NCBI GenBank assembly: GCA_031553225.1
Contig: JAVBLU010000024.1
Span: 1-64,000 of the forward strand
DNA: 64,000 nucleotides
Direction of reading: 5' to 3'
Source of the DNA: JAVBLU01 sp031553225
GTDB lineage: Bacteria; Bacillota; Clostridia; Christensenellales; UBA1750
A program made the translations under genes and the position numbers. A model generated the notes under the pieces. It ran no database searches. It worked only from the letters and a program-made list of their open reading frames with translations, and was not told the DNA's origin. Position 1 is the first letter of the stretch, and each line of letters opens with the position of its first letter. Of this stretch, positions 9,415 through 18,102 are shown in pieces.

Positions 9415-10611
9415 CTAACCTTTGAGGCGCTGCAGAAGAAGCGTTTCGTCCATCTGCTCGCCCGGCAGCACGCGCATACCCTCCGGCATGGACACGTTGT
9501 CGCCCACAACGGCTATGGCGCCGCCCTCGGCGCCCACAGTGCAATTGCCGCCCACCACGGTTTTTTCCCCAACGATAGCGCGCAGCACCTTGGCCCCGGA
9601 GTTAATGACCGTATTGGGCATGATGACGGAGTCCTCAACTACGGCTCCCTCCTCCACACGCACGCCGGCAAATAGGATGGAGCGGCGCACCGTGCCCTGC
9701 ACGTAACTGCCCTCCGTCACCATGGAGCTGTCCACGGTGCTCTTCTCGCCCAGATAATGCGGAGGCTGCACGGGGTTGCGAGCGTAGATGCGCCAAGCGG
9801 AGTCGTACAGGTTCAGCGCGGGCGGATCGCGCAGGAGGTCCATGTTCGCCTCCCACAGGCTCTCGATCGTGCCCACGTCCTTCCAGTACCCCTCAAACGG
9901 ATAGGCAAACATGCGCTCGCCGGCCGTTAGCATGGCGGGCAGTACGTTCTTGCCGAAATCGTTTTGCGAGTCCTTGCACTCCTCGTCGGCCAGCAGGTAG
10001 GCGCGCAGCTTGGCCCAGGTAAAGACGTAGATGCCCATGCTCGCCTGATTCGATTTGGGTTTTTTCGGCTTTTCGTCGAACTCTACGATACGCCCCTCGT
10101 CGTCCGTGTTCATGATGCCGAACCGCGAGGCTTCCTCCCAGGGCACGGTAAGCGCGGCGATCGTGCAGTCCGCGCCCTTCTGCACATGATAGTCAACCAT
10201 GCTAGAGTAATTCATTTTGTAGATGTGGTCGCCCGACAGGATAACGACATAATCCGGATCATACTGCTCGATAAAGCCGATGTTTTGCGTGATGGCGTTT
10301 GCCGTGCCTTTGTACCACTCGCCGCCTTTGCCCTTCATATAGGGCGGCAGCACGAACACGCCCCCGTCCATGCGGTCCAGATCCCAGGGCGCGCCGGAAC
10401 CAATGTACGCGTTCAGCTCCAGGGGCTGATACTGCGTCAGCACGCCCACCGTGTCCAGGCCCGAGTTGGCGCAGTTGGAGAGCGGAAAGTCAATGATGCG
10501 GTACTTTCCGCCAAAGGGTACGGCGGGTTTCGCCATGTTCTTCGTCAGAATCCCCAGCCGGCTTCCCTGTCCGCCGGCGAGCAGCATGGCGATGCAGTTT
10601 TTTCTTCGCAT
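9415..10611 (-). CDS. glgC: Glucose-1-phosphate adenylyltransferase (ADP-glucose pyrophosphorylase)
   Basis: This 398-residue enzyme makes ADP-glucose from glucose 1-phosphate and ATP, the committed step of glycogen synthesis. The catalytic loop AGGQGSRLGILT and the following KPAVPFGGKYRIIDF are intact, SGDHIYKMNYS is the sugar-nucleotide region, and the C-terminal third is a hexapeptide-repeat beta-helix. It lies between glgB and glgD with very short gaps (12 and 36 bases), which implies one transcript and subunit co-assembly with GlgD. Confidence 0.97.
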   Translation of the reverse strand: MRRKNCIAMLLAGGQGSRLGILTKNMAKPAVPFGGKYRIIDFPLSNCANSGLDTVGVLTQYQPLELNAYIGSGAPWDLDRMDGGVFVLPPYMKGKGGEWYKGTANAITQNIGFIEQYDPDYVVILSGDHIYKMNYSSMVDYHVQKGADCTIAALTVPWEEASRFGIMNTDDEGRIVEFDEKPKKPKSNQASMGIYVFTWAKLRAYLLADEECKDSQNDFGKNVLPAMLTAGERMFAYPFEGYWKDVGTIESLWEANMDLLRDPPALNLYDSAWRIYARNPVQPPHYLGEKSTVDSSMVTEGSYVQGTVRRSILFAGVRVEEGAVVEDSVIMPNTVINSGAKVLRAIVGEKTVVGGNCTVGAEGGAIAVVGDNVSMPEGMRVLPGEQMDETLLLQRLKG

Positions 10612-10623
10612 CCGGTTTACCCC

Positions 10624-12609
10624 CTATGGTTCCGATTTGGTGTCTTTTTTGCGCATCTTTGCCGGGGCCTCGGGCAGGGCGCTGGGCAAAACTGCGGGCG
10701 CAGGCGGCGCGAGGAACTCGTAGCGCAGGTACACGCAGGACAGCGGAGGCACGCTAAGCTCAATGGAGTAGGGACGCTCGTTCCAGATGACCTCCTGCGC
10801 GGCGATCGGCAGAGGGTTGCCCTGCCCGGAACCGCCGTACGTCGCCTCGTCGGAATTGAGGATCTGGTACGCCACGCCGGGCAACGGAACCCCGATGCGG
10901 TAGACCGGGTGGTACACGGGCGTCCAGTTGAGCACGGCGATGAGCCAGGGCCCGCCGTCGGCCTTTGCGAAGCGGCAGAAGGCGATCACCGAATTGTCCT
11001 GGTCGTTGGCCGACAGCCATGTAAACCCCGCCCATGAATCGTCCTGCTCAAAGAGCGCGGGTGTCTGGCGGTACAGGTGGTTTAGCGTGCGTACGTAGCG
11101 GTGCAGCGCCTCGTGCATGGGATAGGCGAGCAGGTGCCAGTCCAGGGAATCGTCGTCCTTCCACTCGATGTACTGGCCGTACTCGCCGCCCATAAACACC
11201 AGCTTTTTGCCCGGGTGGGCCATCTGGTAGCCAAACAGCGCGCGCAGCCCGGCAAACTGCTTCCATTGGTCGCCCGGATGCTTATTGAGGAGCGAGCGCT
11301 TGCCGTGCACCACTTCGTCGTGGGAGAGGGGCAACACGTAATTCTCCGAGAAAGCGTACATGAGCGAGAAGGTGAGCTTGTCGTGGCGGTACTTGCGGTA
11401 CACCGGGTCCATCTCCACGTAATCCAGCGTGTCGTGCATCCACCCCATATTCCACTTGAAACCAAAGCCGAGCCCGCCCAGGTAGGTGGGCTGCGTGACC
11501 ATGGGGTAGGAAGTGGCTTCCTCGGCGATGGTCGTCACGCCCGGAAAATCACGGTACACAATCTCGTTGAACTTGCGCAAGAAATCGATCGCTTCGATAT
11601 TTTCCCGGCCGCCGTAGCGGTTGGGCACCCAGTCGCCCTTCTCGCGCAGGTAGTCCTGGTAGATCATGAAGGATACGGCGTCCACCCTCAGCCCGTCCGC
11701 GTGATACTCGGACAACCAATATACGGCGTTGCTCAGCAAAAAAGAACGCACCTCGTTGCGTCCGTGGTTGAACATATACGTGCCCCAAACGCGGTGCTCG
11801 CCGCGGCGCGGGTCGGCATGCTCGTAAAGGGCCGTGCCGTCAAAGCGGCCAAGGCCGTGCCCGTCGCGCGGAAAGTGCGCGGGGACCCAGTCGAGCAGCA
11901 CGAAGATACCCGCCTGATGGCAGGCGTCCACAAGCGCCATAAATTCCTTGGGCGTGCCGTAGCGCGACGTGGGGGCGTAAAACCCTGTAACCTGATACCC
12001 CCAGGAACCGTCCAGGGGATGCTCCATGACAGGCAGAAACTGTACGTGCGTATAACCCATGGCCTTAAGGTAGGGGGGCAGCTCGTCCTTCAGGCGGGCG
12101 TACGTGTAAGGGCGGCGTTCCTCGTCCAGCTTCCACGAACCCAAATGCATCTCGTAGATGTTCATGGGCGCGGTGTACGGGTTGCGCACCGCGCGCGCCT
12201 TCATGAAGGCATCGTCGCCCCACTGGTAGCCAGCAAGGTCGTAAGTCTTGGACCCGGTGAGCGGCCGCGTCTCCGCATGCACGCCGTAGGGATCGCATTT
12301 CATCGTCCATCCGCCCTTGGCGGGCAGAACGGCGTACTTGTAGGTGGAAAAATCCCCAAGGGGCAGGAAGAGCGTCCAAAGCCCGCCCGGCGTGTACGTC
12401 ATGGGGTGGGCGGTGACGATCCAGTCGCAAAAGTCGCCCACCACGGACACGGCCTTGGCCTCGGGCGCCCAAACGGTAAAGCGGTAGCCGGTCTGCCCGT
12501 CCTGCACGGTTTTGTGGCTGCCCAAAAAACGGTATGCATAGGCGTTGTTGCCTTCTAAAAACAGGTAGCGCTGCGTGTCGTCCAAGGGTTTGTAAATCAA
12601 CGGCCTCAC
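10624..12609 (-). CDS. glgB: 1,4-alpha-glucan branching enzyme (GH13)
   Basis: This 661-residue enzyme introduces alpha-1,6 branches into glycogen. It has an N-terminal CBM48 domain (YRFTVWAPEAKAVSVVGDF, residues 42-60) and a GH13 barrel with DWVPAHFPRD, GLRVDAVSF (nucleophile Asp), TIAEEATSYP (acid/base Glu) and LPLSHDEVVHGK. Homology ends near YLRYEF; the last 35 residues form a Pro/Ala-rich tail ending in KMRKKDTKSEP. The start is the GTG at 12609, but an in-frame TTG four codons later (LIYKPLD) is also possible because the sequence AGGTGAGG lies just upstream. It is the first gene of the glycogen operon, divergent from rarA. Confidence 0.96.
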   Translation of the reverse strand: MRPLIYKPLDDTQRYLFLEGNNAYAYRFLGSHKTVQDGQTGYRFTVWAPEAKAVSVVGDFCDWIVTAHPMTYTPGGLWTLFLPLGDFSTYKYAVLPAKGGWTMKCDPYGVHAETRPLTGSKTYDLAGYQWGDDAFMKARAVRNPYTAPMNIYEMHLGSWKLDEERRPYTYARLKDELPPYLKAMGYTHVQFLPVMEHPLDGSWGYQVTGFYAPTSRYGTPKEFMALVDACHQAGIFVLLDWVPAHFPRDGHGLGRFDGTALYEHADPRRGEHRVWGTYMFNHGRNEVRSFLLSNAVYWLSEYHADGLRVDAVSFMIYQDYLREKGDWVPNRYGGRENIEAIDFLRKFNEIVYRDFPGVTTIAEEATSYPMVTQPTYLGGLGFGFKWNMGWMHDTLDYVEMDPVYRKYRHDKLTFSLMYAFSENYVLPLSHDEVVHGKRSLLNKHPGDQWKQFAGLRALFGYQMAHPGKKLVFMGGEYGQYIEWKDDDSLDWHLLAYPMHEALHRYVRTLNHLYRQTPALFEQDDSWAGFTWLSANDQDNSVIAFCRFAKADGGPWLIAVLNWTPVYHPVYRIGVPLPGVAYQILNSDEATYGGSGQGNPLPIAAQEVIWNERPYSIELSVPPLSCVYLRYEFLAPPAPAVLPSALPEAPAKMRKKDTKSEP

Positions 12610-12705
12610 CTACTTTAGTGCGGCTTGTACGGCGCGCCGTGGTGCGACCGCCGTGCTTCCATGGGCGAATCACCAAATAAATAACTGTTTGCAATTGATA
12701 TTCGC

Positions 12706-12734
12706 TTTACAGAAGCGGGATTCCTGCGTAGAAT
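12706..12734 (+). promoter_or_regulatory. SigA-type promoter for rarA
   Basis: TTTACA (12706-12711), a 17-base spacer and TAGAAT (12729-12734) lie 25 bases upstream of the rarA ATG. The region is the shared divergent intergenic space with glgB. Confidence 0.7.
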
Positions 12735-12758
12735 GGCAAAAGAAAAGGGGGAGAGCGC

Positions 12759-14069
12759 ATGGAGGACTTGTTTGCCGCCGTTCAGGCAAAATCCGCGCCG
12801 CTGGCCGACCGTATGCGCCCGAGATCCTTTGCCGAGTTTGTCGGCCAAACGCATATCGTGGGCGAGGGGCGGCTGTTGCGCCGCGCCATCGAGGCCGACC
12901 GCCTGCAATCCTCCATCTTTTACGGCCCGCCCGGCACGGGCAAAACCACGCTGGCCGCCATTGTGGCCGCCAGCACCAAGGCCGCCTTCGAGAAGCTCAA
13001 CGCCGTGTCCTCGGGCGTTTCCGATGTGCGCGAGGTGATCGCCCGCGCCGAGAGCCGCCTGAAGCTGTACAGCCAGGCGACGTACCTGCTGCTGGACGAA
13101 TGCCACCGCTGGAACAAGGCGCAGCAGGACGCTATTTTGCCCGCCATCGAATCGGGCGTGATCCGCTTCATCGGTTCCACCACCGAAAACCCGCGCATCG
13201 CCATGACACCGGCTATCGTATCACGCTGCCGCGTATTCGAGTTTTTGCAGCTCACCTCGCAGGACGTCGTTCACGCCATGCGCCGCGCTCTGACGGACGA
13301 GGAGCGCGGGCTGGGCCGTATAGGCGTTGTTGTTCAGGAGGAAGCGCTTGCGCATATCGCCCGCATGTCCGGGGGGGACGCGCGCACGGCGCTCAACGCC
13401 CTGGAGCTTGCCGCGCTCACAACACAGCCGGCAAGCGACGGCGCGGTGCACGTAACCCTGGCCGTCGCGGAGGAATCCATACAGCGGCCGTATATCCCCA
13501 TGGACGAGTCGTTATACTACGATATGCTCTCGGCGTTCTGCAAGTCGCTTCGGGGGTCGGACAGCGACGCCGCGCTCTTTTGGGCGTTCCGCATGATTGA
13601 AGCGGGCGTCGATCCGCGCATTATCGTGCGCAGACTCACCGTCCACGCCTCCGAGGACGTCGGCCTGGCCAACCCAAACGCTATGCTCATCGCCGAAGCC
13701 GCCGCCCGCGCCATGGACTCGATCGGCATGCCCGAGGCGGGCATTCCGCTGACGCAGGCGATCATCTACGTATGCGAAAGCCCTAAGTCGAATTCCGTGG
13801 TGGCGGCCATGGGAGCGGCGATGGAAGCCGCGCGCACGGCGCGGCATGAGGGCGTGCCCGCCTACCTGCGCGATATGAACTATGCCGACCAGGAACTGAA
13901 GAAACAAGGCGCGCGGTATAAGTACCCGCACAACTTTCCGGGGCACTACGTGGAGCAGGCGTATCTGCCAGTCTCCCTGCAGGGCAAGGTTTTTTACGAG
14001 CCTTCCGACCAGGGTGCGGAGCAAAAGACCCGCGAAGCCTGGCTGCGCCGCAAAAACATGAAGCCGTAA
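12759..14069 (+). CDS. rarA: Replication-associated recombination protein A (AAA+ ATPase)
   Basis: This 436-residue AAA+ clamp-loader-like ATPase of the RarA/MgsA/WRNIP1 family acts at stalled replication forks. The Walker A is GPPGTGKTTLA (about residues 50-60) and the Walker B LLLDECHRWNKAQQD. Sensor motif STTENPR is present, and the C-terminal MgsA tetramerisation region includes RHEGVPAYLRDMNY and YKYPHNFPGHYVEQ, both diagnostic for the family. The ATG at 12759 has AAAGGGGGAG six bases upstream. It appears monocistronic, with its own promoter, and is followed by a promoter for the S41 protease. Confidence 0.97.
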   Translation: MEDLFAAVQAKSAPLADRMRPRSFAEFVGQTHIVGEGRLLRRAIEADRLQSSIFYGPPGTGKTTLAAIVAASTKAAFEKLNAVSSGVSDVREVIARAESRLKLYSQATYLLLDECHRWNKAQQDAILPAIESGVIRFIGSTTENPRIAMTPAIVSRCRVFEFLQLTSQDVVHAMRRALTDEERGLGRIGVVVQEEALAHIARMSGGDARTALNALELAALTTQPASDGAVHVTLAVAEESIQRPYIPMDESLYYDMLSAFCKSLRGSDSDAALFWAFRMIEAGVDPRIIVRRLTVHASEDVGLANPNAMLIAEAAARAMDSIGMPEAGIPLTQAIIYVCESPKSNSVVAAMGAAMEAARTARHEGVPAYLRDMNYADQELKKQGARYKYPHNFPGHYVEQAYLPVSLQGKVFYEPSDQGAEQKTREAWLRRKNMKP

Positions 14070-14104
14070 AGCGGCCGGGTGTTTATGAGCGCGGCAGAAT
14101 CATG

Positions 14105-14133
14105 TTGCATGCGCAGGCGTTTGCGCGCATAAT
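14105..14133 (+). promoter_or_regulatory. SigA-type promoter for the S41 protease gene
   Basis: TTGCAT (14105-14110), 17-base spacer, CATAAT (14128-14133). It is 35 bases upstream of the chosen start of the downstream gene, which argues that the in-frame ATG at 14102, upstream of the promoter, is not used. Confidence 0.65.
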
Positions 14134-14167
14134 GAGCAGGGTATACGCGCATCGGAAGGGGATTTGC

Positions 14168-15388
14168 ATGAACCGCAGCTTCTTAAAGACGCTCGGGCTG
14201 ATCGTTGGGGCCCTGATCATCGCGGCGTCCAGCTCGCTGGCCACCGTGGCCGTGATGGCTGATATGCGCATCAATGAGAACAACAACATCATGATCACCG
14301 CGGACGATTATAAGCTGCTGCAAAGCTATAAGCGCCAAGCGGAGATCGCCGACATCGTCCACAAGGAGTACTGGCAGGACGTGGAGGACAAAACGCTTAC
14401 CGACGGCGCGGCGCGCGGCATGCTCGCGGCGCTAAGCGACGCGTACACGTTCTACTACACGCCCGAGGACAAGGCAGCGCTTGACCAGCGCATCGAGGGC
14501 AAGTACGCGGGCGTGGGCCTGCAACTGGCCGTGGATCCAAACGACAACCTGATTACCGTGATGCGCGTCTTCCGGGACAGCCCGGGCGAAGCGTTGGGCA
14601 TTCTGCCGGGCGATAAGGTGATCCGCGTGTTCGACACGGACGTTACCGGCGAGGACATGGACAAGGCCGTGGCCATGATGAAGGGCGAGGCGGGCACGGA
14701 CGCGCGCATCACCACTCTGCGCGGCACCACGCCCACCGAGCACAACTTTAAGCGCGCCGTCATCACCATCAACCGCGTGGAGTACCGCATGGCGGGCGAA
14801 GGCATCGGCCTGCTGACGATCTACGAGTTCATGGGCGACGACGTGACGGGCTTCAACAGCGCCATCGCCGACATGACGAAACAGGGCATGAAAGCGCTTA
14901 TCATCGACGTGCGCGATAACCCCGGCGGCTTTGTGACCGACGTTGTGGGCATCGCCGATGCGCTGGAGCCGGAGGGCATTATCGTATACAGCGAAAACCG
15001 TTATGGCGAACGCGAAGAGGAGCGCTCCGATAAGGCCATGCTTGGCCTGCCGCTCGTGGTGCTCGTCAACGAGCACTCCGCTTCCGCTTCCGAGATTCTG
15101 GCCGGATCGGTGCAGGACCACGGCGTAGGCACCATCGTGGGCATGAAGACCTTCGGCAAGGGCATTATGCAAACCGTGCACACCTTCCGCTCGGATGGCG
15201 CCGGTATGCAGCTGACCACAGCCCAGTACTTTACGCCCAAGGGCCGCGTGGTGCATAAGGTGGGCATCACCCCCGACGTAGTCGTGGATTTGCCCGAGGA
15301 CGTAAAGCTCGGAAAGGCGCGCTTGACGCCCGAGAACGACACGCAGCTGAAGAAGGCCATCGAGATTCTCGCACCGCAGATCAAATAG
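14168..15388 (+). CDS. S41 family C-terminal processing peptidase (CtpA-like)
   Basis: This 406-residue protein has an N-terminal membrane anchor or signal (residues 7-28), then a PDZ domain (YAGVGLQLAVDPNDN onward) and an S41 serine protease domain. The catalytic Ser is in NEHSASASEI and the Lys in MKTFGKGIMQT; DVRDNPGGFVTDV is the conserved strand before them. Such proteases act outside the membrane on the C-termini of envelope proteins, and in spore formers some (SpoIVB/CtpB pathway) process sporulation signals. The ATG at 14168 has AAGGGG at the right distance. A second extracellular-type protease gene follows, but the gap and a possible terminator near 15405-15440 suggest separate transcription. 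Confidence 0.93.
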   Translation: MNRSFLKTLGLIVGALIIAASSSLATVAVMADMRINENNNIMITADDYKLLQSYKRQAEIADIVHKEYWQDVEDKTLTDGAARGMLAALSDAYTFYYTPEDKAALDQRIEGKYAGVGLQLAVDPNDNLITVMRVFRDSPGEALGILPGDKVIRVFDTDVTGEDMDKAVAMMKGEAGTDARITTLRGTTPTEHNFKRAVITINRVEYRMAGEGIGLLTIYEFMGDDVTGFNSAIADMTKQGMKALIIDVRDNPGGFVTDVVGIADALEPEGIIVYSENRYGEREEERSDKAMLGLPLVVLVNEHSASASEILAGSVQDHGVGTIVGMKTFGKGIMQTVHTFRSDGAGMQLTTAQYFTPKGRVVHKVGITPDVVVDLPEDVKLGKARLTPENDTQLKKAIEILAPQIK

Positions 15389-15551
15389 CCCTTACGCCTC
15401 AAGGGACCGCATAAGCTGCTCCGTGTTCGCGGAGGGGCTTTTTGCTGCGGAAAAGGCTTCGCCGACCAAGCGCCGCGCGCAGGCGCGCCGCTTGCACCGC
15501 CCGCAGCCCGGCTGAACAAGGTCAAGCGAAGCTGCATACGATGCCGTTGAG

Positions 15552-16757
15552 GTGGTACGTGTGCAGGGAAAAATATGCAAGGAATTGCAGCGGAGGGCAC
15601 TGGGGCCGGGCCTTGAGTGGGAGCGTGTCATCGTGTCGGGCTGCAGCCGCTGCCGCGCTTTTGTACAGGAGCTGGGCTGCCCTTTGGTGCACGACCTGCC
15701 CATCATCAGCGCTTTGGCGGCTTACGTGCCGCGCAGGCTGCTGCCGGCCGTAGCGGCCGCCCGGTGCGTTGCGTACATAGAGGATGACCTGCGCGTGCAG
15801 GTGCACATGAACATCGCCGCCCCGCAGGTAGGCGCGCGGGCCGTGAACCGCAGCGGACTCACCGGCAGGGGCGTCACGCTGGCCATCATCGACACGGGCA
15901 TCTATCCGCACCCCGACTTTACCGTGCCGCATAGCCGCATCCGCGCGTTTGTGGACATCCTGCAGAAGCGGCAACAGCCTTACGACGACAACGGCCACGG
16001 CACCTTCTGCGCGGGCGTGGCGGCGGGCAGCGGTCACATGTCGGACGGGAAGCTTGCGGGCATTGCGCCGGAGTGCGAGCTGCTCATCATTAAGGCCATG
16101 GACAAGGACGGCGGGGGCACGGCCAGCGATGTGCTGGCCGGCATGCAGTGGGTAATCGACAACCATCGCCGCTATGGCGTGGACGTAGTGTCCATGTCGC
16201 TTGGCGCCACCACAAGCAGCGACATGAACGACGCCCTCACGCGCGGGGCGGAGCGGCTTTGGCGCGAGGGCGTCGTGGTTGTGGCCGCGGCGGGCAACAA
16301 CGGGCCGCGTCCCGGCTCCATCACCTCGCCCGGCGTGGCGGAGAAGGTGATCACTGTGGGTGCCGCGAACGACGGCCGCCAGGCGGACCGCCACGCGGAC
16401 ACCATCCCGAACTTCTCCGGCCGGGGGCCGGTAGGCGAGCGTGTCAAGCCGGACATCGTGGCGCCGGGCGTGGCCATTCACTCGGTGCGCGCGGACACGG
16501 ACTACATAAGCGGTCCGCTGAAAAGCGGCGTGGAGCCATACTCCGTAATGACCGGCACGTCGGTGGCCTGTCCGCTTGTGGCCGGCTGCTGCGCGCTCTT
16601 GCGGCAATACGACCCCCGTCTGACGCCCTGCCAGATCAAGGACGCGCTGATGCAAACGGCCAGCGAGCTCGTGGGGAACCCGAACGCCGAGGGCGCAGGC
16701 CTGGTGGACATTGCGGCCGCCGTATCCCACCTGCGCGTCTCCAGCAAAGGCGCGTAA
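15552..16757 (+). CDS. S8 family serine peptidase (subtilase, AprX-like)
   Basis: This subtilase of about 401 residues has the complete catalytic triad: Asp in IIDTGIYPHPD, His in NGHGTFCAGVAAG and Ser in MTGTSVACPLVAG. The first 95 residues look like an I9-type propeptide (beta-alpha-beta, ending YIEDDLRVQV) and include several Cys (GCSRCRAF). No signal peptide is visible, so it may be an intracellular AprX-type enzyme. The start is uncertain: GTG at 15552, or GTG at 15561, which has GAGG six bases upstream. It is convergent with the ManD-like gene, whose terminator lies between them. Confidence 0.93.
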   Translation: MVRVQGKICKELQRRALGPGLEWERVIVSGCSRCRAFVQELGCPLVHDLPIISALAAYVPRRLLPAVAAARCVAYIEDDLRVQVHMNIAAPQVGARAVNRSGLTGRGVTLAIIDTGIYPHPDFTVPHSRIRAFVDILQKRQQPYDDNGHGTFCAGVAAGSGHMSDGKLAGIAPECELLIIKAMDKDGGGTASDVLAGMQWVIDNHRRYGVDVVSMSLGATTSSDMNDALTRGAERLWREGVVVVAAAGNNGPRPGSITSPGVAEKVITVGAANDGRQADRHADTIPNFSGRGPVGERVKPDIVAPGVAIHSVRADTDYISGPLKSGVEPYSVMTGTSVACPLVAGCCALLRQYDPRLTPCQIKDALMQTASELVGNPNAEGAGLVDIAAAVSHLRVSSKGA

Positions 16758-16827
16758 ACGGCCCCATGCTCATTTCTGTCCGCAAGCGCCCATTGCAGCC
16801 AATAGGCCGTCTGAAACGGCCGCGGCG

Positions 16828-16863
16828 CAAAAACGCCCGGCGTCCCTGTGCGGGGCCGGGCGT
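16828..16863 (-). terminator. Intrinsic terminator of the hydrogenase-SDR-ManD gene cluster
   Basis: A nine-base-pair hairpin with arms ACGCCCGGC/GCCGGGCGT is followed on the minus strand by TTTTTG. It lies 25 bases past the stop of the ManD-like gene and closes the minus-strand cluster. Confidence 0.8.
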
Positions 16864-16887
16864 CTGGCGTTGTATGCGGAGCGGTGT

Positions 16888-18102
16888 TTATGCCTTGACA
16901 GACGTTCCGTCCGGTATGCGCGAGAGAAGCCAGCGGGGCTGCGTGCTGTCGCAAGGGTATTTGGCGGCGGCGGTCTCGTCAATGTCCATGCCCCAGCCCG
17001 GCCCTTCGTTGCAGAACGCATAGCCGCCCTTAATCCAGGGAAGGCCAGTGAACACTTCCTGGATTTGGGGGAGGTTCTCCATGCCGCACCATTCCTGAAT
17101 GCCAAAGTTGGGCGTGGACAGGTCCAGGTGCAGGTTGGCCACGTGGCCGACGGGGGAAACGTCGCCCGGGCCGTGCCAGGCCGTGCGCACACCGAAGGCA
17201 TCGCACACCGCGGCCAGGCGGCGTGCGGGCGTCACGCCGCCAATCTGCGAGATGTGGCAGCGGATGAAATCGATCCAGCGGTTCTGGATGAGCGGCAGCC
17301 ACTCCATGGGGTTGTTGAAGAGCTCGCCCATGGCCAGAGGCACCGCGGCGGCGTTTCGGATCTTCTCAAACCAGAAGCCCTGCTCGGGCGGGAGGGAGTC
17401 CTCCAGAAAAAACAGTCGGTACTGCTCCAAGCTTTTCGCCAGGCGCACGGTGTCGATGGGCGTTAGGCGCTCGTGCACGTCATGCAGCAACTCCACGTCC
17501 TCGCCGCAGGTCCGCCGCACACAATCAAACAGCTTGGGCACGGAGCGCATGTAGGCTAGCGGGTCAAAATACTGGCCGTCCGGCGCCCCCTCGGGCGAGG
17601 TGGTATAGCGCAGCTTTCCGCCGTACCCGCCCATCTGGATGCGGATGTACTGGTAGCCTTCGCTCATGTACTTACGCACGTTCTCCGCCACGGCCTCGGG
17701 CGACGCGCCGTCCGCGTGGCGATACACGGCCGCCGCCGGACGGATCTTGCCGCCCCACAGCTGGTACACGGGCATACCCGCCATTTTTCCAAGAATATCC
17801 CAAAGCGCCATGTCGCAGCCCGAGATGGCGTTGCCGAGCACCGGGCCGTTGCGCCAGTAGGAGGAGTTGAGCATCACTTGCCAGCAGTCCTCCACCTGAG
17901 TGGGATCGCGCCCCACAAGCAGCTGGTGCATGTACTCGCGTATGGCCGTGACGACGGCTTTGTGGCGCTGCGTGAACGTAGCGCAGCCCAGCCCGTAAAG
18001 GCCCGGCTGATTCGTTTCTATCTTTACGACGATCAGGTTGCAGCCCTTCTGCGGGGCCGTTTCGATGGCCTTGACGGCGGTAATCTGAAGGCTCATGCTC
18101 AT
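16888..18102 (-). CDS. ManD/RspA-type sugar acid dehydratase (enolase superfamily)
   Basis: This 404-residue protein belongs to the mandelate racemase/muconate lactonising branch of the enolase superfamily. NAISGCDMALWDILGKMAG and the late segment WHGPGDVSPVGH are characteristic of the D-mannonate dehydratase ManD / starvation-sensing RspA group. Candidate metal ligands are the Asp of LLHDVHERL and the Glu residues of FFLEDSLPPE and AMGELFNN. Such enzymes remove water from hexonic acids, giving 2-keto-3-deoxy sugars, although many RspA homologues have weak or unknown activity. Its start overlaps the stop of the SDR gene (ATGA), so the two are translationally coupled and may act in one sugar-acid pathway. 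Exact substrate unknown. Confidence 0.88.
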   Translation of the reverse strand: MSMSLQITAVKAIETAPQKGCNLIVVKIETNQPGLYGLGCATFTQRHKAVVTAIREYMHQLLVGRDPTQVEDCWQVMLNSSYWRNGPVLGNAISGCDMALWDILGKMAGMPVYQLWGGKIRPAAAVYRHADGASPEAVAENVRKYMSEGYQYIRIQMGGYGGKLRYTTSPEGAPDGQYFDPLAYMRSVPKLFDCVRRTCGEDVELLHDVHERLTPIDTVRLAKSLEQYRLFFLEDSLPPEQGFWFEKIRNAAAVPLAMGELFNNPMEWLPLIQNRWIDFIRCHISQIGGVTPARRLAAVCDAFGVRTAWHGPGDVSPVGHVANLHLDLSTPNFGIQEWCGMENLPQIQEVFTGLPWIKGGYAFCNEGPGWGMDIDETAAAKYPCDSTQPRWLLSRIPDGTSVKA

